Source of the DNA: Verrucomicrobia bacterium Tous-C9LFEB
GTDB taxonomy: Bacteria; Verrucomicrobiota; Verrucomicrobiia; Methylacidiphilales; UBA1321
Length of the DNA: 64,000 nucleotides
Direction: 5' to 3'
NCBI GenBank assembly: GCA_002304345.1
Contig: NEUU01000001.1
Coordinates: 485,830-549,829 of the forward strand
Both the position numbers and the translations under genes were made by a program. Below, piece after piece: positions 46,401-54,339 of the stretch. Every line of letters starts with the position of its first letter. Position 1 is the stretch's first letter. The notes beneath the pieces are model-generated. The model was not told the DNA's origin. It saw only the letters and a program-made list of their open reading frames with translations, and ran no database searches.

Positions 46401-47313
46401 TACCGACATCCAGCGTCGTCTGCACGGTCAACCCTTGCGGAATATCCTCCTCCTCGCCCAAGTCCAGCAACTGGCGGAGTTCCTTGATCGCGAGAGCCAT
46501 GAAATAGCCCTGCCCACGAACAGGCACTTCGGGAATAGTCCGCAGCGGGGAAGCCAACGCTTTCCCCACGACCTCCGGAGCGAGCATCCCCTGCTCCATC
46601 ATGAGCATGAGGGCATAATCCCGGCGCTTCGTCGCGGCCTCGATATTTTTGCGCAGGGAATACGTATTGGGTGCCTTGATGATTGCCGCGAGCGCCGCGC
46701 ATTCCGAGACGGAAAGATCGCGCGCATGTTTGCCGAAGTAACCCGTCGCGGCGGCCTCCAGCCCAAAGTAACCTTTTCCGAAATAAATCCGGTTCAAGTA
46801 AAGATCCAGAATCTCCGTCTTGCTGTAGTGATATTCGATCCGCAACGCCAGAAAGGCCTCCACCAATTTACGGTCGAACGTCCTCTCGAAACGTCCGATG
46901 AGATGCTTGGCGATTTGCTGCGTGACAGTGCTGCCTCCCTGGGAACATCGCCAATGGCGGAGATTGTGATAGAACGCCCGCGCCACGCCTTTCAGATCCA
47001 CGCCCCAGTGAGAATAAAACCGGCGATCCTCCATCGCCACGACGGCCTGTCGCATGGTTTCGGGAATTTCGTCATGCTTCAGCAACACCCGATCCTCCAC
47101 GAAAAGACGCCCGATTTCAGCCGCCTTCCGATCGTAGAAAATACTCGCGACCTTATAATCGCTGAGCTTATTCAAATCATAAGCCTGCGCGCGCAGATAG
47201 TAAGGCTTGAGAAAAAAAACGAGCGCAAGAATCACGGTCAGCGTGGCGAGAACCATTCCCGCCAGCAACATTCTCCCCGCACTCCGGGTAAAATGGAGGT
47301 CGTGAATATTCAT
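43480..47313 (-). CDS. Penicillin-binding protein fusion: GT51, degenerate transpeptidase, active class-B transpeptidase
   Basis: A 1277-residue protein, far longer than class A (about 800) or class B (about 600) PBPs. After a membrane helix (15-36) comes GT51 glycosyltransferase with catalytic Glu95 (MEDRRFYSHWG) and GGSTVTQQ (127-134). Next is a PBP1-type transpeptidase (about 290-620) whose three motifs are lost: AVLQ (378-381) replaces SxxK, GNVSA replaces SxN, and MNGF (563-566) replaces KTGT. From about 715 a PBP2/FtsI-like half follows: dimer domain (RGDIVTGDGKVLATN), then PPGSIFK with Ser995 and Lys998, SYN at 1049-1051 and KTGT at 1204-1207. The ATG overlaps the upstream stop (ATGA). 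It should polymerise and cross-link peptidoglycan in one chain; partners unknown. Confidence 0.93.
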   Translation of the reverse strand: MNIHDLHFTRSAGRMLLAGMVLATLTVILALVFFLKPYYLRAQAYDLNKLSDYKVASIFYDRKAAEIGRLFVEDRVLLKHDEIPETMRQAVVAMEDRRFYSHWGVDLKGVARAFYHNLRHWRCSQGGSTVTQQIAKHLIGRFERTFDRKLVEAFLALRIEYHYSKTEILDLYLNRIYFGKGYFGLEAAATGYFGKHARDLSVSECAALAAIIKAPNTYSLRKNIEAATKRRDYALMLMMEQGMLAPEVVGKALASPLRTIPEVPVRGQGYFMALAIKELRQLLDLGEEEDIPQGLTVQTTLDVGMQRAAESVARQQLNKLNPNRASGASPLGAEADELQTAILALEMQTGAVRVLVGGRDFDKSPFDRARMARRENGAVLQPLIYSLAYERLHLSPVSLINASYLDETAVKRDDKLGLGDPARDLGKPFLMIQDALALGNVSAAARVKTELGLDLVDQWLEGAGIARSSRDRPGLSTDLTLYELTSLYQMLGNAGSRIEPYCIESVRNHNDETLYQSKRGEGKALLDPLTAGQMTLSLESITRDGVGARLSSEFGVPAPVAGMNGFSSGYRDAWYVGFTPTLACGVWVGYDKSRPIEPRAAAVSSAVSIWGDVMGKISEKSAAPGGFPVPKGLGKVEVDRNTGEIQGQGFMTPGPGHAFVYLRPEQITVAQKREAAQQEPGSQGWTGWLSTLVSSATGTNSSPAPNRQDAPRDIPPLVTYRMPALRGDIVTGDGKVLATNTQSQDLVLPWPSIETAGNEEAALNWIHNRLGLAKEWLKRDLEVSEEELRSLYRFQRFHPVVVAQNLTATEVSDFPKSVLVQNGFALQGVPRRVYPEGTVLAHAVGYLQRSQARNSKAYMAGDVIYADYRGGAGLEGYFDSELRGQEGELTIETTPEGFTRKAIVVSPAVKGNTLRLTIDSRIQSAAEYALKEVKSGAAIVMDVHNGDILAMASRPSFNPNEFLPFLTSEKWQNFNQDPGKPLVDRVYRQYNPPGSIFKVVTTLAAMRAGVFDPAQTVRCPGYFDVGEMRYELPREVSSPVSFRTAISRSYNTYFFTIGLKAGRDALVEAARDWGIGQPTGFILPGELSGVMPDDAYVRKTHNRVMGPGDVTNASIGQGDVLVTPIQMASLMSAVANGGTLYRPHLVRQLEDRSGKPTKLFQPEIIRKIPIDPEQLKILTNGLVAATEEGTAQAARVAGVRVASKTGTAQVGAKSRPRQIAWLVGFLPANAPQYAFAVMVEGDWSEDLHGGEDAAPVAGRLFGQVYAGAASTLTQTNR

Positions 47314-49484
47314 TGATTAGCAGCCGGTGCCAACAAAACCGGCGCCGGAACATTAACCGTGACCGCCATGGGACTTAAATGGACCGGACTGGGAGTCGGG
47401 GTTAAACGCTCCGGACTGGAGGCGCGCCCGGTGTCAATCATGGGCTCCCCCATGGCACGCGGCAGCGCTCCCAATTGCCAACTCAAATTACCAAGCAAGG
47501 CGCAGCGCCAATACTGCCGCACCCCTTCCAAAAGCATGCCGCTGTCTTCCGAAGTGCGCAACGTCGACGCCGACTCATAGATCAACGCCAGAATCGTTGT
47601 ATCCATGCCGATGCTCCGGGCCTGTGCGATCCCGCGCCGGGCGTTCAGTTCGGCCACCTGCAACAAATTCTGCAACGCGGCCCGATCTTCAATCCGCCAT
47701 CCCATCAAGTTCGTCTCGAATGCAACGCCCAGCCGCCGATATTTTTCATCCAGAATCGCGAGTTCTATATAGTCGTTCACCCATGCCAGGCTCTGCGCCG
47801 TCTCACTGAGTTGCCGCATCGGAATGACTGGAGCCGGGGCCTTCGGAGTGCTGTAACCGTCACCGGGAAAAAATCCAATCTCAGTCGGCTTCAACTCTTT
47901 TGCCTGCTCCTGGATGGCAATTTCCTGGCGCTCGATTTCCCATGCCGCGCGATAGCCCTGCAGGACGCTTTCAAAATTGCCCAGACGCACATCGAAGAGG
48001 AGCTTGTCTCCGAAGTCGGGAGAACGAGACTGCAATCCCGCGATGAAATATTCCGCCGCGCCCAACTGTCCCATGCGCAGGTGCGGCAGCCAGAGCCCGG
48101 CCCGGTCATAGGCCGAGACGCCTTCTTTGGGGATCAGGAGCGCCGCGTTATCGATCAGAAAATCGGCATCCTTCAGATGTTGCTCGGCGCTGGCCACGCT
48201 GCTGATCAACAGCACTTGCGCCAGGCGTTTCTGTTCGGCAGTCGCTTCCGAGCGGGGGGCAAACGCCTGCCGCGCCATGATCTGCGCACCAATCACAGAA
48301 GCGGTCTGCCCATAGAGCCAATCCGCTTCTTCCGCCACCAACAAGGCGCTTTGAAGTTCGTTGGCATCGACCGCCGGTTTCATCAAACGCGCGGCCAACT
48401 GCTGGCGCACCATCCTCCCCCGGTCATCGAAGGACTTAAAGTCGAACTTGTCTCCCACCGCCCGGACTTCCGCCAAACCGGCGAGATATCCCTGCGTCTG
48501 GCGCAGGAGCCGGTACGAGGCATACAAGCGGCCGCCGCGATAGGCCTCCATGCCCAGATCATACAGGGCGAAGACATTCTTCCAGAGATGCCGCTCGGGA
48601 ATAGACAACGCCTTCAACTGCCCCTCGGTCCGCGGCCACGATTTGCTTCCCTCCGTCAGCAGCGCGATCAAGCTCCGGCATTTGCCGTCGAGTTCGGTCG
48701 AAATTTCCAGCGAATATTTCGGCATCAATTCACCCACCGGAGAAACCGGCAACTTCCGATGCAGGGCCAGTTCCGTCGCTTCCGCCAGATCCACGGCGGA
48801 GACACATTCCAATCCGAGTTTCTTTGCCAGCAGGTCCACATCGCGGCGTCCTTTTTGAGCCGAGTTTTCGAATCGTTGCAAATGGGGGATGATCACCCGC
48901 TTCGCGCCCGACGTGGCCGCCATCTGCAGCCGTTCCGCGATCCGATCCACCGCCCCAAGCGAACCATCGGGATGGAGACGACCGATAATCACCGTATCGA
49001 CGGGATAATCGACGCCGGACGCCGTGGCGATCAAGGCCACACCCAAGGCCGCGCCACTCGAAGACGCATCACTCCCCTCCGGCATCGCCTCCACCGTCCA
49101 TTTGACACCCAACCAGGGTTGCTGCCAGTAACTGCCACTCACGACCGCGGAGATCCACAACTGGGCGAGGAAGAGATCCGAGGTCGCATCATTCACGGCA
49201 CTATCGATGGCGAAGGGAGACCCCACGCCCGACTCGGTTTCGGTTGGACTCTCGCATTTGAGCTTCATCCAGCCCCAAACCATTTTGCCCGTGCTCGTCT
49301 GATAGCTGATCAAGGGAATCGATTGAGACGAAGGCTGAAGCGAGCGGGTTAAGACGGCGGCCGCTTCCTCCTCAGCCCAAAGCGGAAGCCCCCCCGTTAA
49401 AAAGCAAAACGCGAGTACGGACCAGAGCTGATTTCGCGGCGTACGACACGACGCGCCCCCCACCGAGGTTTGTTTCGCCTGCAT
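47310..49484 (-). CDS. Exported protein with degenerate Lon-protease-like domain and helical repeats
   Basis: About 724 residues. A signal sequence ends at about residue 37 (LPLWAEEE). Residues about 60-200 resemble the S16 Lon proteolytic domain: SDASSSGAALGVAL aligns with KDGPSAG and keeps the serine (Ser142), and VIIGRLHPDGSLGAVDRIAE followed by AKRVIIP aligns with the later part. The catalytic lysine position appears to be Ala183, so peptidase activity is doubtful. The remaining 500 residues look helical, perhaps TPR-like. Starting at 49484 gives a normal signal peptide; an ATG at 49508 is in frame and neither has a good ribosome site. Its stop overlaps the start of the fused PBP (ATGA), suggesting joint function in the periplasm. 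Confidence 0.8.
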   Translation of the reverse strand: MQAKQTSVGGASCRTPRNQLWSVLAFCFLTGGLPLWAEEEAAAVLTRSLQPSSQSIPLISYQTSTGKMVWGWMKLKCESPTETESGVGSPFAIDSAVNDATSDLFLAQLWISAVVSGSYWQQPWLGVKWTVEAMPEGSDASSSGAALGVALIATASGVDYPVDTVIIGRLHPDGSLGAVDRIAERLQMAATSGAKRVIIPHLQRFENSAQKGRRDVDLLAKKLGLECVSAVDLAEATELALHRKLPVSPVGELMPKYSLEISTELDGKCRSLIALLTEGSKSWPRTEGQLKALSIPERHLWKNVFALYDLGMEAYRGGRLYASYRLLRQTQGYLAGLAEVRAVGDKFDFKSFDDRGRMVRQQLAARLMKPAVDANELQSALLVAEEADWLYGQTASVIGAQIMARQAFAPRSEATAEQKRLAQVLLISSVASAEQHLKDADFLIDNAALLIPKEGVSAYDRAGLWLPHLRMGQLGAAEYFIAGLQSRSPDFGDKLLFDVRLGNFESVLQGYRAAWEIERQEIAIQEQAKELKPTEIGFFPGDGYSTPKAPAPVIPMRQLSETAQSLAWVNDYIELAILDEKYRRLGVAFETNLMGWRIEDRAALQNLLQVAELNARRGIAQARSIGMDTTILALIYESASTLRTSEDSGMLLEGVRQYWRCALLGNLSWQLGALPRAMGEPMIDTGRASSPERLTPTPSPVHLSPMAVTVNVPAPVLLAPAANQ

Positions 49485-49615
49485 GCTATAATATACAGCA
49501 TGGGCCATACCCTAAACGTAAGTGCCTCTGGTTGTGCACGCTCTCCCACCATGCTCACGCAAAGTGCATCCCATTCGCGCCACACTTGTGCAATATGCAA
49601 CGCCGGGAATGTTAA

Positions 49616-49648
49616 GAACCTATCCACGAAAAGATCGTAAACAGGCTC
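49616..49648. repeat. Nested inverted repeat between antiporter and Lon-like genes
   Basis: GAACCT and AGGCTC (five of six bases pair) enclose ACGA and TCGT around a 5-base loop, with two symmetrical 4-base internal gaps. It lies in the 229-base gap downstream of the antiporter gene and upstream of the Lon-like gene. It could act as a terminator or regulator site; the sequence does not decide. Confidence 0.35.
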
Positions 49649-49713
49649 TATTTTGAGGATGATTTGACGAGGCAATCGACGATTTGGAGGTACGCTCCGA
49701 CTTGCTTATCCTG

Positions 49714-52014
49714 TCACGAATCGAGCCAGGCGAAGAACTTGCGGATCTGTTCCGCTGTGCCCAAAACCAGCAGGCTGTCGCTGCCCTGAATGACTTCACT
49801 TCCGCCGGGGTTCAATGTCACCGAACCGCTGCGATCGATGGCGAGAATCTGCACCCCCGCATTGCGAAAGACATCCAGTTGCGCAAGCGTCTGCCCCACC
49901 TTGGAACTTCCGTCCGGCACCAGAACCGTGCCGAGCTCGCTCTCGTCAAACGTCGAGGACTCGCCGTTGGTTCCGCGCACCTGATGCAGGAAACGTTGCG
50001 CCGAGGCGACCTGCGCGGGAGAGCCGAACAGCAATAATTTGTCTCCGGGAAAGAGCGACAACTCCGGCGTGGGATTCTGGACCAGCACGCCCTGCCGCTC
50101 CAACTGCACAATCGAACAACCGAAACGCGAGCGCAACGCCAGTTTGATAATGCGCTGACCACTGCACAGCGCATCATCCGGCAACGTACACTCCAGCAAT
50201 TCCGTATTCCAGTTATCGCGATAGCGAAAGACCGACCGGAAGCGCGCCGTCGGCGCATCGCCGCCACTCAACGCTCTCTCCATCCGGCCCAGCACCGCAC
50301 GATGCCATTGCCCCAGGCGCTTCCACAACAGCGCCGCCAGCAGCACGCAGATCGTCGCCGTCGCCACCATTTCCCACGGGTGCGCCAACCCCACCGGCAC
50401 CAGCGGCAGGAGTAATCCCAGGAGCAGGAGAACGATCAGGACACGCAAGCCCCGCTCCACCAGCATTCGCAAGCGATCTTCCTGAATCGATCCACGCGTC
50501 GTCACGTCCGCCAGCAACATCGCCAGCACATCCAGACTCTTCCACATGCCGCCGAGTGGAAACACCACCAGGATGGTCAGGGTCACCCAGTAGGCCACCT
50601 GCCAGCCGGGCAACACCAGTTGCATCAATTCAATCTTCATCCCGATCCAATTGTAAAGCGGCACCGAGAAACCCACCAAGCCCCCCACGATCAGCAATTC
50701 CGCCAAGGCGAAGGCGAGCCGCCGTTTGCTATGCTGCCAGATGATGTTCTGCCGCTGCTTATGGCTGACATCCTCCAGCCAGACGTGGTAGCGCTCGAAG
50801 AGGCGGCGCAGAAACGCCGGTTGATGCGCGTCCACCCATCCCGCCAAGGCCCCCGACTGCCGCACGGTCAAGGGCACCGCCACGGCCGTCAAAAGCGAAA
50901 CACCCACCGCCAGCGAGTAGGACGTATCGGGCAACACCTTCGCATCCACCCCCAACTGCGCGATGATGTAGGAAAATTCCCCGATCGGAATTACCGTCAA
51001 CCCCGCCTTCAGCGCATCCTTCAGCGGCGCCCCCGTCACGGACAATCCCACCGTCGACGCCAGCAGGCGCAGGACCATTACGAATACGGAGAAGAAAAGA
51101 ATCCATCCCGACATATGCCACAGCGAGATCGGTTCGATGAGCATCCCGATCGAGACAAAGAACACCGCGCTGAACATCTCGCGCGCGCCACTGAAGGAAC
51201 GCTCCACCGTCTCGCGCGAAGCGGTTTCCGCGACCACCGCGCCAAAGAGGAACGCGCCCAGTGCCAGCGAGTATCCCGCCAGATTGGCCAGCATCGCCGC
51301 GCCAAATAAAATGCCCGCCACAAAAAGAATCACCAAGTCCGGCGCGCCTTGACGATTGAACACGCGAAACAAGCGCGGCAACAGCAGCAGCCCCGCCACC
51401 ACCAGCAGCACGACGAAACCGAACATCAGCCACAACGTCTGGCCCAAGGCTCCCGTCGCCTGACCGTTCATCGCCGCCACGCGCGACGTGAGCAACGTCA
51501 ACATGAACACCGCCACGATATCTTCCAACACCGTGATACCCAGCGCGCGCTGTCCGTATTTCTCGTGACTTTCCCCGGTTTCGGAAAGCACCTTACTGAT
51601 GATCGCCGAGCTGGAGACCATGAACATCGCCGCGAAGAACATGCCGCGCAATTCGCTCCATCCCATCGCCAGCGCCAGCAACCGTGTGCCGTTAAACACG
51701 AGGAACGCGGTGATCCCCGTCGCAAGAATCAGCGATAAACCGAGTCGCTTGAGCCGTTGCAGACTCAATCCCATGCCGACCGAAAACATCAGGAACACCA
51801 CGCCCACTTCCGAAAGGGTGTGAATGCGCTCCTGGTCATCCACAAAGGAAAACGGAGGTGTATGCGGCCCGATCAACAATCCCGCCAACAAATAACCCAC
51901 CACGGACGACAGACCCAACCGGCGGGCGATCCAACCGGCAATTCCGGCCACAAGCAACACAACCGCCAAATCCTGAATCAAGGTAATGCCAGACATAAAA
52001 GGATAATTTCCCAT
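49714..52014 (-). CDS. Kef-type cation:proton antiporter (CPA2) with two TrkA-C domains
   Basis: A 766-residue membrane protein. Residues about 10-400 form the 12 to 13 helix Na/H exchanger fold (VVGYLLAGLLIGPHT, LSEVGVVFLMFSVGMGLSL, SGWILFFSVFVMVLR). A second hydrophobic region at about 430-560 has three to four more helices. The last 170 residues hold two TrkA-C (RCK_C) ligand-binding domains (VLVQNPTPELSLFPGDKLLL and SVTLNPGGSEVIQGSDSLLV), with no full RCK_N. Such proteins move K+ or Na+ against H+ for pH or osmotic control. The extra helices between pore and TrkA-C are unusual. The ATG at 52014 follows an ACAGG site; an ATG at 51996 is also possible. Confidence 0.92.
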   Translation of the reverse strand: MGNYPFMSGITLIQDLAVVLLVAGIAGWIARRLGLSSVVGYLLAGLLIGPHTPPFSFVDDQERIHTLSEVGVVFLMFSVGMGLSLQRLKRLGLSLILATGITAFLVFNGTRLLALAMGWSELRGMFFAAMFMVSSSAIISKVLSETGESHEKYGQRALGITVLEDIVAVFMLTLLTSRVAAMNGQATGALGQTLWLMFGFVVLLVVAGLLLLPRLFRVFNRQGAPDLVILFVAGILFGAAMLANLAGYSLALGAFLFGAVVAETASRETVERSFSGAREMFSAVFFVSIGMLIEPISLWHMSGWILFFSVFVMVLRLLASTVGLSVTGAPLKDALKAGLTVIPIGEFSYIIAQLGVDAKVLPDTSYSLAVGVSLLTAVAVPLTVRQSGALAGWVDAHQPAFLRRLFERYHVWLEDVSHKQRQNIIWQHSKRRLAFALAELLIVGGLVGFSVPLYNWIGMKIELMQLVLPGWQVAYWVTLTILVVFPLGGMWKSLDVLAMLLADVTTRGSIQEDRLRMLVERGLRVLIVLLLLGLLLPLVPVGLAHPWEMVATATICVLLAALLWKRLGQWHRAVLGRMERALSGGDAPTARFRSVFRYRDNWNTELLECTLPDDALCSGQRIIKLALRSRFGCSIVQLERQGVLVQNPTPELSLFPGDKLLLFGSPAQVASAQRFLHQVRGTNGESSTFDESELGTVLVPDGSSKVGQTLAQLDVFRNAGVQILAIDRSGSVTLNPGGSEVIQGSDSLLVLGTAEQIRKFFAWLDS

Positions 52015-52450
52015 TCAACCTGTCGGGATCGCTAGAGCAGGTCAAGCTTGTCTACGATCTATTTGGGGGACGCGCCCCGGCGATTTGGTCACCTTACTTC
52101 GCAAAAATATCGCACACGTAGCTCACCTATCTCACCTAACGCAAACGTCCTTCGCGTTTCTGTGCTATAACTCGTGGCATGCGCAGCCTCTGCCCCTTTG
52201 CCATCTCCAATCTGAAATGTGAAATTTCGAGTCTACACCAACCGCGACACCCAACAGAGTGGGTCAATCCTTGTAGCGCTTTGTCGACGGTATTTATTTT
52301 TTGCTTCGCCCCACTCTCAACACCGCTCTGAGTGATCCTGAACAAACCCTAATACAGCCCAAACCCATGGATTAGACCGCATTCTAACATGCGTCCGCTC
52401 TGCAATGAGATTTGAGCTTTCCCCCCTGCCCGGTAAACTGATTGAATCCT
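52015..52450. other. Intergenic region with dispersed repeat, copy B
   Basis: I see no gene in these 436 bases. They hold the promoters of the divergent antiporter and aldo/keto reductase genes and one copy of a dispersed repeat (52110-52225). A short GC-rich segment (GGGGGACGCGCCCC) near 52070 could form a hairpin. Confidence 0.55.
52110..52225 (+). repeat. Dispersed intergenic repeat, copy B
   Basis: This aligns with 30348-30464 (see copy A): TCGCACAC, CACCTAACGCAAACGTCC, GCATGCGC and ATCTCCAATCTGAAATGTGAAAT are in the same order with a few gaps. The divergence suggests an old family. Confidence 0.6.
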
Positions 52451-53482
52451 ATGAAGTTCCGCACTCTCCCCGGCACAGATATTCGCGTTTCCGAAGTTGG
52501 TTTTGGCCTCTGGACCGTTTCCACCGGTTGGTGGGGCCAGTTCACGGAAGATCAGGCCGTCGCCCTGATGCGCAAGGCGCTTGATCTCGGCATCACCTTT
52601 TACGACGCCGCCGATACCTACGGCAATGGCTTGAGCGAAGAACTCCTCGCCAAGGCGTTCGCGGATAAACGCGACCAGATCGTCATCGCCACGAAGGTCG
52701 GCTACAACTTTTACGATCACGGCAATGAACGCCGCGGTCAGCGCGAAATCCCGCACGACTTCTCCGTCGATTTCATTCGTCGCGCCGTCGATCTCGCCCT
52801 GCAGCGACTCCAGACCGACCGCATCGACGTGCTCCAGCTTCACAACATCCGCATGGAACAGGTCGAAGACGACGCCCTCTGGCAACTGCTGGAAGATCTC
52901 AAAACCGAAGGCAAGATTCTCTCCTACGGTGCCGCGCTCGGACCGGCCATCGGCTGGCTCTATGAAGGCATCGACTGCGTGACGCGCCGCAAGCCGCAGA
53001 TCATGCAGCACATTTACAACATGCTCGAGCAACACCCCGGCCAGCAGCTCATGGACGAAGGCAATGCCGAGAGCGAAAACACGCGCTATTTGATCCGCGT
53101 GCCCCATTCCAGCGGCATGCTCGAGGGCAAGTACACCGCCGACACCGTCTTCCCGGCCAACGACCACCGTAATCACCGCCCGCGCGCGTGGCTGCTCAAC
53201 GGCGTCCAGAAAGTCGAGACGCTTCGCTTCCTCGAAAATCCCCAGCGCACGCTCGGCCAGGCCGCCTTGCAATGGTTACTCGCCGATCCCCGCATCGCGA
53301 GTTGCCTGCCGAACATCTATAACGAAGAACAACTCGTCGAATTTGCCGCCGCGCCCGACACGGCTCGCCTGACCCAGGCCGAACTCGAACGCGTCCGCGA
53401 ACTCGCCGCCACGAATTTTGGTGTAAGCGAAGAGCCCGGCAAATACAAAGGCACCATGCAGCGCGATGCGGCCCCGGCCTGA
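52451..53482 (+). CDS. Aldo/keto reductase
   Basis: A 343-residue NADPH-dependent oxidoreductase of the AKR (beta/alpha)8 family. The tetrad is visible as Asp and Tyr in [10 protein letters not shown], Lys in IATKVGYN and His in LQLHNI. The N-terminus [16 protein letters not shown] is typical. A cofactor segment near the C-terminus ([22 protein letters not shown]) also matches. The ATG at 52451 is used instead of a TTG three codons upstream. It probably reduces an aldehyde or sugar carbonyl; substrate unknown. It stands alone and is followed by a terminator-like hairpin. Confidence 0.95.
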   Translation: MKFRTLPGTDIRVSEVGFGLWTVSTGWWGQFTEDQAVALMRKALDLGITFYDAADTYGNGLSEELLAKAFADKRDQIVIATKVGYNFYDHGNERRGQREIPHDFSVDFIRRAVDLALQRLQTDRIDVLQLHNIRMEQVEDDALWQLLEDLKTEGKILSYGAALGPAIGWLYEGIDCVTRRKPQIMQHIYNMLEQHPGQQLMDEGNAESENTRYLIRVPHSSGMLEGKYTADTVFPANDHRNHRPRAWLLNGVQKVETLRFLENPQRTLGQAALQWLLADPRIASCLPNIYNEEQLVEFAAAPDTARLTQAELERVRELAATNFGVSEEPGKYKGTMQRDAAPA

Positions 53483-53525
53483 TTTCGGTCTTGCCGCCTC
53501 GCTCAAAGTAGTAACGTCAAAGAGA

Positions 53526-53550
53526 CTGAGCATCGCTCAGGATCTTTGAC
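53526..53550 (+). terminator. Terminator-like hairpin after the aldo/keto reductase gene
   Basis: CTGAGC-ATC-GCTCAG forms a perfect 6-base stem (53526-53540) followed by a T-rich stretch. The T-rich part continues to 53571 as four imperfect copies of TTTTGAC. It lies 44 bases after the stop codon. Confidence 0.45.
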
Positions 53551-53683
53551 TTTTGACCTTTGCATTTTGACTTAAGTCTAGCTGTACTTCGGCCCGCTTC
53601 CTGCTACTCTCCTCTCAAGGAGTCAGACCGCAGGCATGGGGAGCACGGAGTCGGTAACTTAACCATATTGGGAGACAGGACTT

Positions 53684-54244
53684 ATGAGCGCCACCATTGA
53701 AAAGCAGGAATTGACCATCGGCAGCGACGCACCGGATTTCACCTTGCCGGGTATCGACGGCATCAACTATTCACTCCATACCCTCATCGACAGTAAACAG
53801 GCTGTCGTCGTCATTTTCAGTTGTAACCATTGCCCCTACGTTCAAGCCTACGAGGAGCGACTCATCGCCCTGCAGCACGAATTCGTCGCGCAAAATGTGG
53901 CCCTCGTCTGCGTCAATTCAAACGACGACACCAATTATCCGCAGGACAGCTATTCCGAGATGATCATTCGGGCGCAACGCGAGGAATTCAACTTCCTCTA
54001 CCTGCGCGATCACACTCAACAGGTCGCCCGCACCTTCGGCGCGAAATACACTCCCGAAGCCTATCTCTTCGATCACGAAGGCATCCTCCGCTACAATGGC
54101 CGGATCGACGATAACTGGCAGGACCCGGCTTTGGTGAAAGACCAAACCCTTCGCGAGGCCATCCGCGCGGTGCTTTCCGGTCAGACTGTCGCAAGTCCCG
54201 TTACTCACGCCATCGGCTGCACCATCAAGTGGAAGCCAGCGTGA
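53684..54244 (+). CDS. Thioredoxin-like (redoxin) family protein
   Basis: A 186-residue AhpC/TSA-like protein. The fold begins DAPDFTLPGIDG and VVVIFSCNHCPYVQAYEERL carries the redox site CNHC, a CxxC-type motif between two strands; CPYVQ is typical of the small thioredoxin-like families often annotated as peroxiredoxins. YTPEAYLFD supplies the cis-proline region (Thr-Pro). No signal peptide is present. A GGGAGAC ribosome site supports the ATG at 53684. Its stop codon lies inside the first of three palindromes at 54236-54294. A thiol reductase or peroxidase role in the cytoplasm is inferred. Confidence 0.92.
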   Translation: MSATIEKQELTIGSDAPDFTLPGIDGINYSLHTLIDSKQAVVVIFSCNHCPYVQAYEERLIALQHEFVAQNVALVCVNSNDDTNYPQDSYSEMIIRAQREEFNFLYLRDHTQQVARTFGAKYTPEAYLFDHEGILRYNGRIDDNWQDPALVKDQTLREAIRAVLSGQTVASPVTHAIGCTIKWKPA

Positions 54245-54294
54245 CGCTGGATCCTATTATGGATGCAACGTCACGTTGCCCAGCGTGACGCTGG
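54236..54294. repeat. Three consecutive 15-base odd palindromes
   Basis: CCAGCGT-G-ACGCTGG at 54236-54250, GCAACGT-C-ACGTTGC at 54265-54279 and CCAGCGT-G-ACGCTGG again at 54280-54294. Each has perfect 7-base arms around a single base. The first contains the stop codon of the thioredoxin-like gene and the last two abut. They lie between convergent genes and resemble REP-type elements or a bidirectional terminator without a T run. Confidence 0.7.
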
Positions 54295-54339
54295 ACCCAA
54301 CTCCTGATTCGTATCGCAATCTGTGAATGGGGTACGGTC

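Noticed and set aside
47475..49352. A 625-codon frame antisense to the Lon-like gene
   Set aside because: Arg/Gln/His-rich translation without motifs; the minus-strand protein has a signal peptide and overlap with the PBP gene.
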